From contig JACBWW010000017.1 in NCBI GenBank assembly GCA_020086605.1, positions 12,040,413 to 12,104,412 of the forward strand: 64,000 nt of DNA, given 5' to 3'. Under the pieces are notes generated by a model, which worked only from the letters and a program-made list of their open reading frames with translations, had not been told where the DNA came from and searched no databases. Positions 11,151 through 23,458 of this stretch are shown piece by piece. The DNA comes from Lanius collurio (Eukaryota > Chordata > Aves > Passeriformes > Laniidae). The position numbers and the translations under genes were made by a program. Each line of letters opens with the position of its first letter. Position 1 is the stretch's first letter.

Positions 11151-13672
11151 GAGCCACATCCCCAAAGCCCCCAGCTAACAGCACTTTTCAAGTAAAATGA
11201 AGGCAAAGCTTTACCACAGAACGCTCTGTCCCAGATCTGTGTGCCAGTGAGCCTTAATATCAAGAACAACCATGAGGGAGAGATGGAGAGGTTGTAACAA
11301 GGAGACCCTGTGCCTGATTTCTGCCTCTCAGCCTTTTACCTCATTCAGACGGTGTCGCAAAATACAGCAAAGAATTTTTTCTCTTTCCAAAAAAGTCAGA
11401 TGATTTTATTATACAGTTCAAACTCAAAGTGAAACATCCCAGGAGGTGGGTTACCCTTAAGACCTCAAAGGTCTTAAGCACACAGCTATTACAACACCAA
11501 GTCATCACTAACACACCCAAAGCAAGGCTGTACCACATGCCTGCCTCCCTGATGAGGTTGCACAATATCTTTGTACCTAATTAACATCTGTGTTATCAAA
11601 GAAAGCAATTCTGCACACATGTAAAGTACATGAGTCTTACCCAGCATCTTTCAGGTTCTATCAGGGAAAAGAGGGGGAGGAATCACACAAACCTCCGTGA
11701 TACTTGCTTTGATATCTCACATGAGACTTGGATGTACTCGCTGAAGCTATGCTCATGGGTAACACCCAGCAAACCAGTGAATTCAGGGTCACATCTCTGA
11801 ATTCACAGAGCACCCTCCTCTGCAATATGTGCAAAATCATACAAGCTACCAGCATGTGGTAAACAGCAGTGCACCTTTGACTGCACATCAGCACATGCAC
11901 CATCCCATTTTACAAACAAAGTTCCCCCTTTCCATGAGCTGACAAATGTCTAGATTTTTCTCTGTGTACTGTGTGCTTACATGCCTGCCACACAATCAGC
12001 AGTGCCTGGATTTGTAGATTTATTGTCTGTAACCAGACACAGGCTAAGTAACTAAACAGATTAATATGTATTAACATACCGCATTGGTTCAAAGTCCAGA
12101 ACTTGTGTGCACATGTGAAGGTGGTATTTATCCATGGTTCTTACCAAGGGAGCTGATTAAAAACAGGATCATGCAAAGCAAGCAGTGCAGTAAAAAGACA
12201 GCACTAAAACATTTTTTGTAATTGAAATAGCCTGAATAATGGTTACCTGATTTAATGGCTCATCAAACTATAGCTCTCACATAATCTTCAAGGTTTTGGT
12301 GGTTTTATGTTGTAACTTGCAGCTGATGCTGCAAGAAGTAAGAGCTCTTATGAAATTATTCCTGTACTGTTACCCAGAATAACAATGCCTAAGAGAAGCC
12401 ATAACATCTCATGTACAAAAGACAAAGGAAGAGAAAGGATAGCCAGACATGGTCACATCCTAATGGAAAAGAGGTCTCCAGAGTCAAGGACTTTTTACTA
12501 TACCACCTTTTTTTTTTAAGGTTTTGGCTTTTAGTCTTGAAACTTTTGGCCATTTTCTGTCTAAATATGGTGTGAGAGTAAGATAAATTCTCATTGTATA
12601 ATAGCAATAAAAAACTTCAGGTGTGTGTTAACACTGTCAGAGCTGTGGGTGTTGAGTACAGAAATGTGAGCTGCCACCTTGTCCCATTCCAGCAGGGCTG
12701 AGCAGACCCCTCGGCTGGGCACCTTGCAGGGGAACTGCCTTCACAGGGATGCATTACCTAGGCTAAAAAGGAGGGGGTTCTAATGTTTGCCCCAAAGAAA
12801 ATTTCACTTTCTATCATATAATTTTCAGTCCAAAACTTTGGATGCATCAGGAATGAAACAGCTTTTACAGGAGAGGATATTCTGGGAAATTCCTGTTTCA
12901 GCGAGTGCCTGGCCCTTGGCTCCCAGCCTGGGGAAGAGGTATCTGTCCACCATGAGCCATCACTGAAACCCTGCTGCTGTAGGAGAAGAATCAGTCTTCA
13001 TCAGGAAATTGATAAAAAGGACTTTCTTGTCAAGAATGTTTGTAAACAGATTTTTCCAGCAACTGCACGGAGGCGGTCAGGAGAAAGCTACATGATCAGA
13101 GGTGCAACCAGCCCAAGTGGTCTGTGATGTGATGATCAGATTTTCCATTTCAGATCTTTAAAAAAAAACCCAAAAGAGCCACTTGTTTTAGTGCCTAAAT
13201 GGCAGCTTAGGTCACTTGATAGTTTACTACTTAAGCTTTTACTAGGTGTGCTATGTGACACTTACTTTTCAGAAGCTGTGATTAGGCTGTCCCTGTCCCC
13301 ATCAAGCAGCTGCTCAATGGCACAGATTTTTACAGAATGGAAAACCTCACCATTAACACAGGCATTTTAAGCAAAGTATTTGTGAATTGTTTTCTGCTTC
13401 TCTCTTTTCTCATCTCTGTCCAAACCAGACTTTGCATCTTATTGTTGGGGTTTAGGCCTGAATTTTTAAGACAAATTAAAGATTAAGGATGTATACTATC
13501 AGGTCTCCTGAAGAGTTTAGCTACTAGAGAAGGAACCTGGCATTCTTTTTTTTCTCTCAGCCTGAGACTGACTTGACAGCAGCTTTTCTATACTTTGAAA
13601 GTATCTTTACAACCTAGAGGTTAATCAGTGTATCTTTCTCATAGTCACCCAAAATTTCAAACTATTATTATA
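11151..13672. other. No gene seen
   Basis: AT-rich sequence with no recognisable coding, RNA or mobile-element feature. Open frames are short. Confidence 0.6.
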
Positions 13673-14194
13673 TGTGCTGGTTTTGCCTGGCATAGAGTTA
13701 ACTTTCTTCACAATAGCTGGTATGGGGTTGTGGTTTGGATTTGTGCTGAAAACAGTGTTGATGATAGAGCAATACTTTTGTTGTTGCTAAGCAGGACTTA
13801 CACGGTGTCAAGTCATTTTCTGGTCCTCACTCCACCCCCCCAGTGAGGAGGCTGAGGATGCACAGGGAATTAGGAGGGGACACAGCCAGGACAGTTGACC
13901 CCCACTGACCAAAGAAATATCCCATACCACATGACATCATGCTCAGCAAATAAAGCAGAGGGAAGAAGAAGGAAGAGAGGAGATGTTCGGAAGAATGGTG
14001 TTTGCTTTCCCAAGTCATCACTGAATGATGGATCCCTGCATTCCTGGAGATGACTGAACTTCTGATTCACCAGAATGAATTCCTTGTTTTGCTTTGCTTA
14101 CATGTGGCTTTTGCTTTACCTGTTGAGTGAAGCAAAGTGAGCAAGTGGCTGTGAGGGGCTGAGTTGCCAGCTGGACTTAAATCACCACAGTACA
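13673..14194 (+). mobile_element. Solo LTR of an avian endogenous retrovirus (ERVL-like family)
   Basis: The start (TGTGCTGGTTTTGCCTGGCA), the middle (GGGACACAGCCAGGACAG, then a TGACATCATGCTCAGC block before a TATA-like AAATAAAG) and the end (AAATCACCACAGTACA) match an LTR I know as widespread in Neoaves, probably class III/ERVL-like. It begins TG and ends CA. Seen: no gag, pol or env remnants on either side, so it is a solo LTR left by recombination between two LTRs. Compared with my memory of the family, a short stretch after TTTGCTTTACC (near 14,119-14,130) is missing, so the copy has an internal deletion in its 3' part. Flanking bases (TTATA before, ACACA after) do not form a clear duplication. 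The family assignment is from memory and was not searched. Confidence 0.8.
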
Positions 14195-17100
14195 ACACAG
14201 AACTAACTCAACAAAGAGATGGAGGAAAACACATTTTGAATTGTCTCAAGCACTTCCCGGGAATCTGCGAGGACCTGAAGCCATGTGAGAATTTAAAAGC
14301 AGGTCTCTCACCTCCTGGAAAGCATGCTCTGTGCTGTTTTCCATGCAAAGTCTGAGGCACCAAGTATGCCTCTGAGCCTGCCAGCTGGCTTGAACATCAC
14401 AAGCAAGGTATGTCAGTGGCAGGTAGGAAAAAGCTTATCTGCAGCTCCCTGCAGCCTGGTGATGCCTGGAGCAGGGTGAGGTGCCAGTGGAAATGGAGGG
14501 TCTGTGGAGGATTTAAGCATCTATAGGACTGGTCAAAGTTGAAAACGGTTTCTCTAGAAACCTCTAGGATCTGACTGACAAATTGAAACACTTGAGGTAC
14601 AGCTCAGGTGTTTATGGTAAATCTAGCCTTTATCAAGTTTTTTCACTAGACCAGTGAAAATGCAGGCCAATGTAGCTTCTGACTGCAGTGTCATCTGGAA
14701 ATATGCAGACTTTTGTTGTGACTCCATAAACAGCCTCTGACACCATGAGCACTTCTTGTCTGTCTTTTCCAATTAAGAACTTAAGAGTTTCCCAAGGTAA
14801 ATATTAATACTTCAGAAAGGAAATACTAACATGCAAAAAATCCTTTCCAACTTTTCTGCTTAAATAGCTATCATTTTTTAGTGAGGTCACAGCATCCAGT
14901 TTTCTATAATAAAAAATAAGCAGTTTTACTCCTGTCAAAACTTGAATGCAATTTTATGTTTTTCTTTGACTTACCCTATAAATATTTTTACTACAACATT
15001 CAAAGTTTATGAGATCTCTAAGACTTGTAAAGAGGTTGAGTAACTGGAAACCAAAGGCTAATACCTACCACAGGGACTTGGGGGTTTTTCTTAAGCAAGC
15101 TATTTATTAATGTTAACAAAGGGTATTTTACTGATGATCTGTTTACAAAACTGAGTATTATTTTACCTTTCCATTCCAGTGTAAACAAATCCATGAGGAG
15201 GGACAAACATAGACCAACACCACAATGCCTGACAATGTTGATCTTATCCCAGGTTACAATTTTCTGACATTATCCCTTGAGCTGAGCTTCTGCAGTTGAA
15301 TCTTTGCTGAGTCCAAGTGCAGCTTGGGAGCTGCAAAAGTCAGCCTCACTGAATCAGAGGAAAGAATGGAGTTAGCCACTGGCTGTGGATGCCTTTGACA
15401 AGCTGTGTCCTTTTCCCTGCTCATGAGTCACTCACCAGGAGACTTTATCTTTCCTAATGCATTTGCTATCTATAATTATGGTTGCAACAGTTATCCACCC
15501 TTACAGGAAAGCGTTGCTGTGCCTGAACATGCCCAGGAGGAGCTGTGTCACAGGCCAGGTGGTGGGAGATGATCTGCCCATATCCACCGTGGCCACAGGA
15601 GAACATGCATGTTTCAGCTCATCTTCTGGCACAGCTCAGGAGAGCTCTGTGTCACTGCTTACTCGCTAGTCACTATTTCTGCTCCCAAACCATGATTTAC
15701 TGACTAAAGATTAACTATTCAAAAAGGTTTGTGCAAGCAGGCAACCCAGCCTTTTGTGCAAACATTTGTGGATAGCCATTAAACTACTAACTTGAGCCCA
15801 ACAGAACAAGGAGTTAAAATATTCACAAACTTTGGCTAAATCCAGAACCTGCCAGATTTGGCCATCTTGTCTCTGGCTGTCCTGCCTCCCAGCCACCTTC
15901 AGCATCTTGGGAAGACACCATGCAAATGCACTCCTGAGGACAGCCCAGAACCACAGCTGCTCCAGACTGTTTTTAATCCTCCTTTCTTTACGGATTAAAG
16001 AATTAAGCCTTCATAGGGATTAAACCTTTCCCAGCTGTAAAGCTCAGCACTGGATTTACCACACAGTTAGAGCTTCCTACCTACCCATGCAGCTCCAGGA
16101 TAGATGGGGAGCTAAACATGATCAAACACTTAAAAATGAGGATGAAGTTCTTAACTGACCAAAACCCAGAAAAATAATCCAAACTGCCTCCCTTTATATG
16201 TATATACCTGCAGTCAGCTGTTTGTAGGCATGTACCTTTGGGGTAGGTTATCATCCTCTGTTACACATCTTCTCAGCTGAAGATTTACTTCATCTATATA
16301 CAACACATGCATCTGAGAGCTCCACTTCTATGTACTGTTGCATGTTCAGTTTGTGCTGTACAAGCCTGAAGGACTTACATGGATATTTCCTCATCTGCAC
16401 AGCCTCCCAGAACCACAAATACCTTGTATAGATGTGTCAGCCTTTAAATGACTAGAAGACCTCCAACTTAATGTGAAATCAGCTGCTTATCCTGCCTAAG
16501 GATCTCAGTGCCTCAGTTGCATAGCAATCATAAACAGGCTTTCTATTTTTCTATCTGGATAGGGCTGCATTACTTTGCAGATGCTCCTTGGAAAAAAAGA
16601 ACTGGAAAGGATTTCAAGAGGTAATTTACCACTTGTGCAGTGCCTAGATCAAGAGAAAATAGAGCTTCCATGACTGACTTGGATTAAATCTCTTTATATA
16701 ACTGCCCAGTGCTGTGATTTTGCCACTTTGAGTCAGTGTTTTGCTACCCAAATTACAGGAGAGAGACTCTCATTGTTCAACTCTTGGTTGCTAAAGCTTG
16801 TTGTGTCTTTTACTCAAGGATCGCATGGATCCAATCACGCAAATCCAAAGCCTGCCCTTTCCACCTTGGGGGCCTAGATATGAGACAGAATGTGGGCCCT
16901 AATAGCCTAAAATGAAAGAGCAGATTAAAACTGTGTATTTTAACAGACAAATAACATTATTTCAATTCACACTGGTTCCATTTCAGTGAATGGTCAGTGG
17001 GAAAGGACAGCCAGAGCTATTCTAAAATGGTCTTTGTCACCAAGGAAAGTGTTTTGGATTCAGCCTTCACGCTGTGCACTGATTTGCTCAGTGCAAATGC

Positions 17101-20100
17101 CATGACTGTAATAAGGGTAATGATTAATATAAGCACAGTGATGCCTGCATGTTTGTGGTCACACAGTGGGTAGATTTTGGCAGCAGTTTCCTGAAGGTTT
17201 TGATTCTACGGCAAACTGAGGACCCAGAGGAGGAAAGGGAGCAGATCTTCATCTAGAATGGTTTTTCTTAGTGTGGCTTCCCATCCTAAGAGGAGTCTTT
17301 AACAGGGATGTGATACTGAGCCCTCTGGATGTGCCAGTCTTTCTCCAGTAGCTGTATAGGGATAATTTATTCCAACTGCTTGAAAATAGATTAAGGAGTC
17401 AGAAAAAATTAACCCAGCCACTGATAAAATGCTAATTCCCTCCTTCCTTTTGGAATGGTAGTTCTCTTTTTCTTCTGAGATTTGCTTCAGAACAGGAGAA
17501 CACTTTGAAAACACTTCCCACTTTGTACAATCCTTGACAAGGGAGCAGAGCACTTTAATGTTAGGTGGCAGCATTCAGCCAGCAATTAATTGCCCTCACC
17601 ACACTTCCCAGCTGTCCTCTGGCTCTTGGTGGTGTGAGCCCAGTGCAGATCTTTGGCACACAAAGATGGTTCGAACTCCAAAAGGCAATGACAAGGTGAA
17701 TTGAGGAGCCTCTCTCTATTGCTACTGAGTTGGTTGGTGTGAGCTGACGCTAAAAGGGGGGCCTGTGGCAAGCAGTCTTGCCCTTCATTATCTGTGTCAA
17801 ATAGGAGTGCTATCATTGCATTACATTTTCATCTGGTACCTTGAATCAGCATAAAAACATATTATAATACTAATGTGATTCTGTGGTAATTGTTCTGCTA
17901 CAATAAACATGCCTGATATGAAATACACTGAACTTTCTGGTTTCTCCAGTGCCCATTTCTAGAAAGGGATCATAATGAGGTGAGAGGGAAAAAAATGGGA
18001 AATAACTCAGGAAAGAAAATTACCAGGATTATCCAGGTGACTGATAATTATGAGATTTCATATCACAAGGAAATTAACATTTTAAAGATTGGCCAAGCTG
18101 AAAAAGAAAATCTCTCTGCTCTTTCCAAAAGTATTTCAGTGCACTCTACCTTCTGCATTTGGATGGCAGTGCATATTTATTGGTGCCCCTGTTTGTAGGC
18201 TGCCTGGGGTTTGCGTGCCAGTCCCCAGATCCCAAACACTTCCCCACCATGTTCTTCCTCAATTCACAGTCAGCAGTGCCCTTTCCACTGGCTGCTCTAA
18301 GGTGTGCACTATGATTTTGTGACTTTCCTGCAGACAGGACTGAACATGCCAGTTTTGGGAGCAGACAACTAACTCCAAACTGTCAAAAAATGTCCATGCA
18401 GGGCTACTGTGTCAGTTGTGAATTCACTATTTTTTCTGTGCTTGCAAAGGAGCACTCCCTGGGTGCCTGCCACCATTCAAATAGAGATGACATCTGGTCA
18501 AGATGACCAAACTGACCAGGTACAAAGAGAAGCTGACAGGTATGAACAATGTGGTGAGGCAAGAGTGGGAGACTTGCCAAAAGAAAAAGAGCAAAGTGCT
18601 CATAAACTGAAAATAAACATGTGCCCTGCAAAGGGAGGCTACTCCTGGTCAGGAATAATCATGGTCTGTAAAGCAGGCCCCAGAAGAAGAGTGTTTGTTC
18701 TAAGGTACTTCATACACACTGTCTTCGTATTATCTAGTGTAGTGCTACTGGCTAGACAGGCTGTCAGAATCTCCTTGTCTTTTGAACAGGGTCACTGAGT
18801 TTGTCCTGAACCTACTGACTTTCCTCTCTTATGGTGTATTTTTAGAAGTCCAGTATGTGCCTGTTTTTCTCTGCATTTTAAATTCAAAAGACTTGGATGA
18901 TTTGCCTCAAACATTCCAAAAGGAAAAGTAAATCTCCTGTGGTTTCACATTACATATGAAGTATTTCAAGCCCAACATAGATTTGGGGGTTTATGTTTGG
19001 TGGCAAAGTTAGAAAGTATTTCAGTTCAAATATAGAATACAGATCTCTGGTAACCTCAACTCCAAACTCTGTTAATACAAATTTAGTTCCTGATGGACTC
19101 TATCCACAAAGGGAGCTGAATACCTAGCTCTTGCCTAAGTACCACTTTAGGTGGCAAAGTCCAAAAAGGAGACTTTCAAAGCTCTCTCTCTGTACATCAA
19201 AGCTATCAGAAAGTAAAATGCTCTGTGTGCATAAATTTCTGGGCATGCATCGCTGAGCATCCCAGTTTCTGCTTCTCAAACTGTGCCCTTCGTATACAGC
19301 AAAGGGGATAACCTTGCCCTGAAGGAGGCTTTGGATGCCGTGTTTCCCTCCCTTGACATCTGAGTATCTGGAATGCCATTCTCCAGAGTCAAATACTGTC
19401 TTGTCTCTTTAGTCTAAACCAGCTGTCTGTAAGAGAAGCCTACCCAGGAAATGTTTCTGACCATTTCCACAGAAAGTGTCTTAAAATGGGTTCAAGTCCT
19501 TTCAGGTTGCTTTGGAGCTTGAGCTGAGGTGTCTGGCACAACTGATGAGTGCTGACACAACTGCACCAGCACTGAGGATGCAGGGAGGAAGTGGGAGGTC
19601 ATGCTAGAAAGGAAGAGGATAAAGGAATAATTTCTCTTCTTATTAAATCATGTATGTTTGTTGCCACTGGCCTTTCATCATCATTGTATCACATTCTGAG
19701 ACATCTTACATTATAGATATTGTAATTTAGTGAGGAAGAAGTAGCCTGGATTCACCTGAAGGAGGATCTTTGATCTGGAGGAGAGGAAATGAAAACATGG
19801 ATTCCTTTGTCTTCAGTAAAAGTGTTCAAACTCAGTGAGGGATCCAAGAAAAAAGAAATTAGTGCAGACTTGTTTGTTGTTTTGCCGACATCTGCATATT
19901 TCTTGTTACGAAAATAACAAAATTAATTTAATTTCATGGATTTTAGAGTTTCCTTGCATCCCTCCAACCTTCCTCGCCTGTGTTTGTGCAACTGAGCAGC
20001 AGCTTCTGATTTCAGATTGTCCATAAGACTGGTGCTCCAGCAAACAGGGATGTTTAAGCCATTATCTGTACTGGTGAGGAGAAGAATAAAGTCAATATGT

Positions 20101-22659
20101 GAATGCTTAGCTTTAGAAGAGTTATTTCTACCAGGCTGAGCATTTTCTACTTGCATTGGTGATCATGCATCCCCTGCTCACCAGGTACCAGCATTGCCTT
20201 CTCTCTGGCACATTTCCAAGTTGCAGGAAGTCTAGTGTTGGTTTGCAGAACTGACACTATTTTACCCCACTGTTAAATGTCTCCAGGTCTCATACTGAAA
20301 CTCAGAGAGAATTCAAGACCAGTTTGAAGAGAGAGTCAAAAAACATTAGTGCTTGAATTGTAATAATATTCCCTTAACTCCTGTCTGAGTCAAAAAATAA
20401 TCTGTTAGGGTATATTCCTGCCAGGTTTTTAGTATTCATATAACTCAGGCATAGACTCCAATGGCAAATAGAATAATAATACCCAGAACACAAGTTTGGC
20501 TTCCATCTCAAAATTGACATGCAATAAAGGTCAAGTCCTTCAAGTCCTGCTTCCCCTGAACTCAATGTGAAAATCCTAATTAACTTCAGGAAAGAGCAGA
20601 GTGGGCCCCAAAGAGTTAACAGTAGTAGGATATAAACCAGAAATTAAATAAACTCTTAATCAAAAAATTATGTCTTACAGCCAGAGAAACCTCTCTGGAG
20701 TTGTACACTTCAAAATAGGAGCAGAATTTCAGCCTCTAACATTCACTGATACCATTTCAGATGCAAATTTTGTGATCTTTTCAGTGCCAGACACAACACA
20801 TTCCAGGATGCATAACATTTTAGTTACTTATCTTCTATGAGTTGCAGAGCATAATGTTTTTCACTGTTTAGAAATAACTCAGCTCTGACTCACAACTGAA
20901 AAACCCTGTTCTAAATTGGATTTCCTCTATGAACCTGGACTGTCTCAATTTGAAAAGTCCAAAGAAACCACGAAGCCTGCTTTATAGCCCACAGTTTGTG
21001 TCTACTGGGAGGAAAGAGCAGATCAAGGCCATGCAAAGGTGAGGGTATCCTGGGGATCCCTGGCCTGGCAGAAACAACTGCACTGCATGGGAAGAGGCTG
21101 GAAACGTATCCATGCTCTCAAAGCCATCACTGTTGTCCCCGCCTGCCCCACGTAGCAGTGCATTTGCAGACCAAGACCCTTGCCATTGATTTCAAGGCAG
21201 TCAGACTCCCACTGACTTTCAGAAAGCTCTTACTTTGTCTCCCACCCTGCCTGTGCTCAGCACCGCAGAATGTCATGTTATCCAGCTAGATGGACAAAAG
21301 AGAGAAGGTTTGGGGTACAAACCTGTGTTTCCTGGATGCTGCACAGCCTAGTCCTTCAGCTAAAGGACCACCACACAGGATTTATGCTAGTAAAGGACTT
21401 CACAGCTTTCTTTATTGTGTTTCTCATTCTAAGGGAAACACGCAGCAAAGACCTGGCCACAAACTACCCTATTCATGTTCTTTTAAATGGAGAATATTTC
21501 TACCAGTAGGGGAAGTTTTCTCCATCAGCTTGTTCATGCCATAACTTTTGTGGCCATTAATAGGAAAATCCATGGGTTCAGATTTTACACCTTCACCACC
21601 ACTTTCAAAACACTACCTTTGCAGGCAGAGGGACTGGAAAGGATTCAGGGAAAGCTTTGTACTTGTGCTGCCTCCTGTGATTCTTGAGGAAGCTGAGCCG
21701 GTAGAGGCTGCACTTGCTAAGGCAGAACTGACACCAGGTTCCCCACAGCACCAAAGAAGTCCTGCAATGCCTGGGAGTAAAAGAATCCTCCATGACACAG
21801 CCCTTTGCCTGCATATCGTTTTACTTTAACTCTCTTGAAGCAAAGAATTTCTTCTTAGTGTTCCTAATGAGACTACCAGGCAGAGAATTGAAAATCCTTC
21901 ATGTATTACTGTGGGAAAAGAGCAGCAAATATATTTGAGGGGGAACTAGGAGGGAAGAAAAGGAAGACTTTCTAACTAACATACACCAAGGCAAACCCAA
22001 TTCAATTTGACAGGTTTCAGAACTCAGCAGATTGTATAGCATAACTGTATATAATATGCCAATAGATTGATTAAGGGAGAAGTATCAGGTTGTGTCTGCC
22101 CAACCTGAAAATTTTATTTTAAATAAACATAGTCTAAAATTTCAAAATATATTTACAAGTCTCATCTGGTAACTGAATAGGCCATAGTGTCACTAACTTA
22201 AGCAAGTAAAAGTGAAGGTCTTTGCACCTGCTTTTAAGAGTTAGAGATACATGATTGGACTCTTTCCACTTGGGCAGTGATTTACCATTGTGTCATTGCT
22301 TCCTTTAGTTTTTAAAGTTTTGAAACTTTTGAATTAATAATTCATACTTTCCCTTGCTAAAATATGTATTCAATCCTGAAGTTAAAAAAAACCCCCAATC
22401 TTTTATTGTGAGTTGTTGCACAGTTTTTACTAATTTTCAGCAGATCAAATAAGCATTCATGATTATTAAGAATGTAGCTCTGCTAGTGACAGCTTGCACT
22501 GTTGGAAGTCCTAGCTTAGACTGAATTAAAACTTCTGAAAATTACATTCTATTGAGCATCAACAGAAAGATTTTGTACAGCTATGCTGCAGAACATAGCT
22601 AAAAGCATCTCATAAATCTGCGCTACATCAAATTCCATTCTTCCTTTAACCACCCTTAC
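14195..22659. other. No gene seen
   Basis: About 8.5 kb of AT-rich sequence without recognisable genes, RNA genes or mobile-element ends. A 129-codon plus-strand frame at 18409-18798 has a charged middle and a hydrophobic end but no recognised motif, and falls within chance length. Confidence 0.6.
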
Positions 22660-22669
22660 AGTAAAAGAG

Positions 22670-22918
22670 TAGCAGTACTCCAGGTAGGGTTGCACCAGAG
22701 TAGAGAGGGAGATTCACCTCTTGTGACCTGTTGGTCACACTTCATTTGATGCAGCTGGATATGGTTGGCTTTCTGGTCTGCAAGGACACACTGATGGGTC
22801 TCACTCGGTGTTTTATCCACCAACACACCCAAATTCTTCTCCACAAGGCTGCTTTCAATCCACTCTTTGCCCTACCTGTTTCCATGTTTAGGATTGCTCT
22901 GACCCAGGTTCCCATAAA
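22670..22918 (-). pseudogene. CR1 ORF2 C-terminal remnant
   Basis: It encodes a degraded version of the region downstream of the reverse transcriptase core, with GVLVD followed by QCVLADQKANHI, matching the usual GVLVDEKL...QCALAAQKAN stretch of CR1 ORF2. One in-frame stop and several frame disruptions are present. Confidence 0.75.
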
Positions 22919-23159
22919 TCCATTTCTCTGGGCAGTTAACATTCGCAAGCTTGGCTGTTCTTGAGGTTGGCAGAGATGAACCCTGCAAATCAACCACCTC
23001 TCCCAGTCTCCTCTTCCTTACCTGTACGTATATGTCTGTGGTGGACTCATCTCTGTCTTGCTTGTTTGCTTTGAGGTCTTTCCTCTCCAGTCCACCCTGT
23101 GCCCTTTCCTTGCCATCCTGGCCTGGCACTTCTTTGTGTGTTGTCATCTCCCTTTTCTG

Positions 23160-23243
23160 TCATTCACTGTTTGAATGTCTCCTCAGGTTGGTCAGCCTAT
23201 CAGCAAAAAATGTTTTGCCCTGCTTGGTCAGGTGCACCTCATC
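23160..23243 (-). pseudogene. CR1 ORF1 C-terminal remnant (esterase-like domain end)
   Basis: Twenty-seven codons plus TGA in one frame, carrying the conserved HLT(K)xGKxxFAxRL pattern that closes the ORF1 esterase-like domain of avian CR1 elements. Upstream coding sequence towards 23,458 is present but frameshifted. Not functional. Confidence 0.75.
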
Positions 23244-23458
23244 TCTTCCTAACAGTCCTCAATTCTCAGTCCCATGGCTGTATCAGCCAAATCCCTGTTC
23301 CCAACATCATCTGTGCAACCAGGTGCTGGCCTGCAGGATCTGCTAAACCCTCCTCAAGCCATTCACCCTCTGTGGCAGGATTAAGGAAAAACCCACCTGG
23401 TCCTTGGACCCTTGGCCCTTACCCCAGAGCCAGGTAGTCATTCTTGTTCTGCTTAACA

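Larger units (their letters stand above)
22660..23458 (-). mobile_element. CR1 LINE fragment, internally deleted (ORF1 tail and ORF2 start joined to ORF2 tail)
   Basis: Reading right to left, the element enters in ORF1: an NDYLALG-like segment near 23,430-23,450 corresponds to the SGNH/esterase-like region of CR1 ORF1. A 27-residue frame ending at a stop (23,160-23,243) contains HLTKQGKTFFADRLTNL, the typical ORF1 C-terminus. Next comes the ORF2 N-terminal region (VDLQGSS, then SRTAKLA) down to about 22,945. From about 22,915 the sequence reads as the far C-terminal part of ORF2 (EWIESS, NLGVLVDK, then QCVLADQKAN). The endonuclease and nearly all of the reverse transcriptase are absent. The 5' side is truncated within ORF1, and the 3' UTR with its octamer repeats is missing. 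Frames are broken by stops and shifts; it is a dead copy. Confidence 0.85.
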
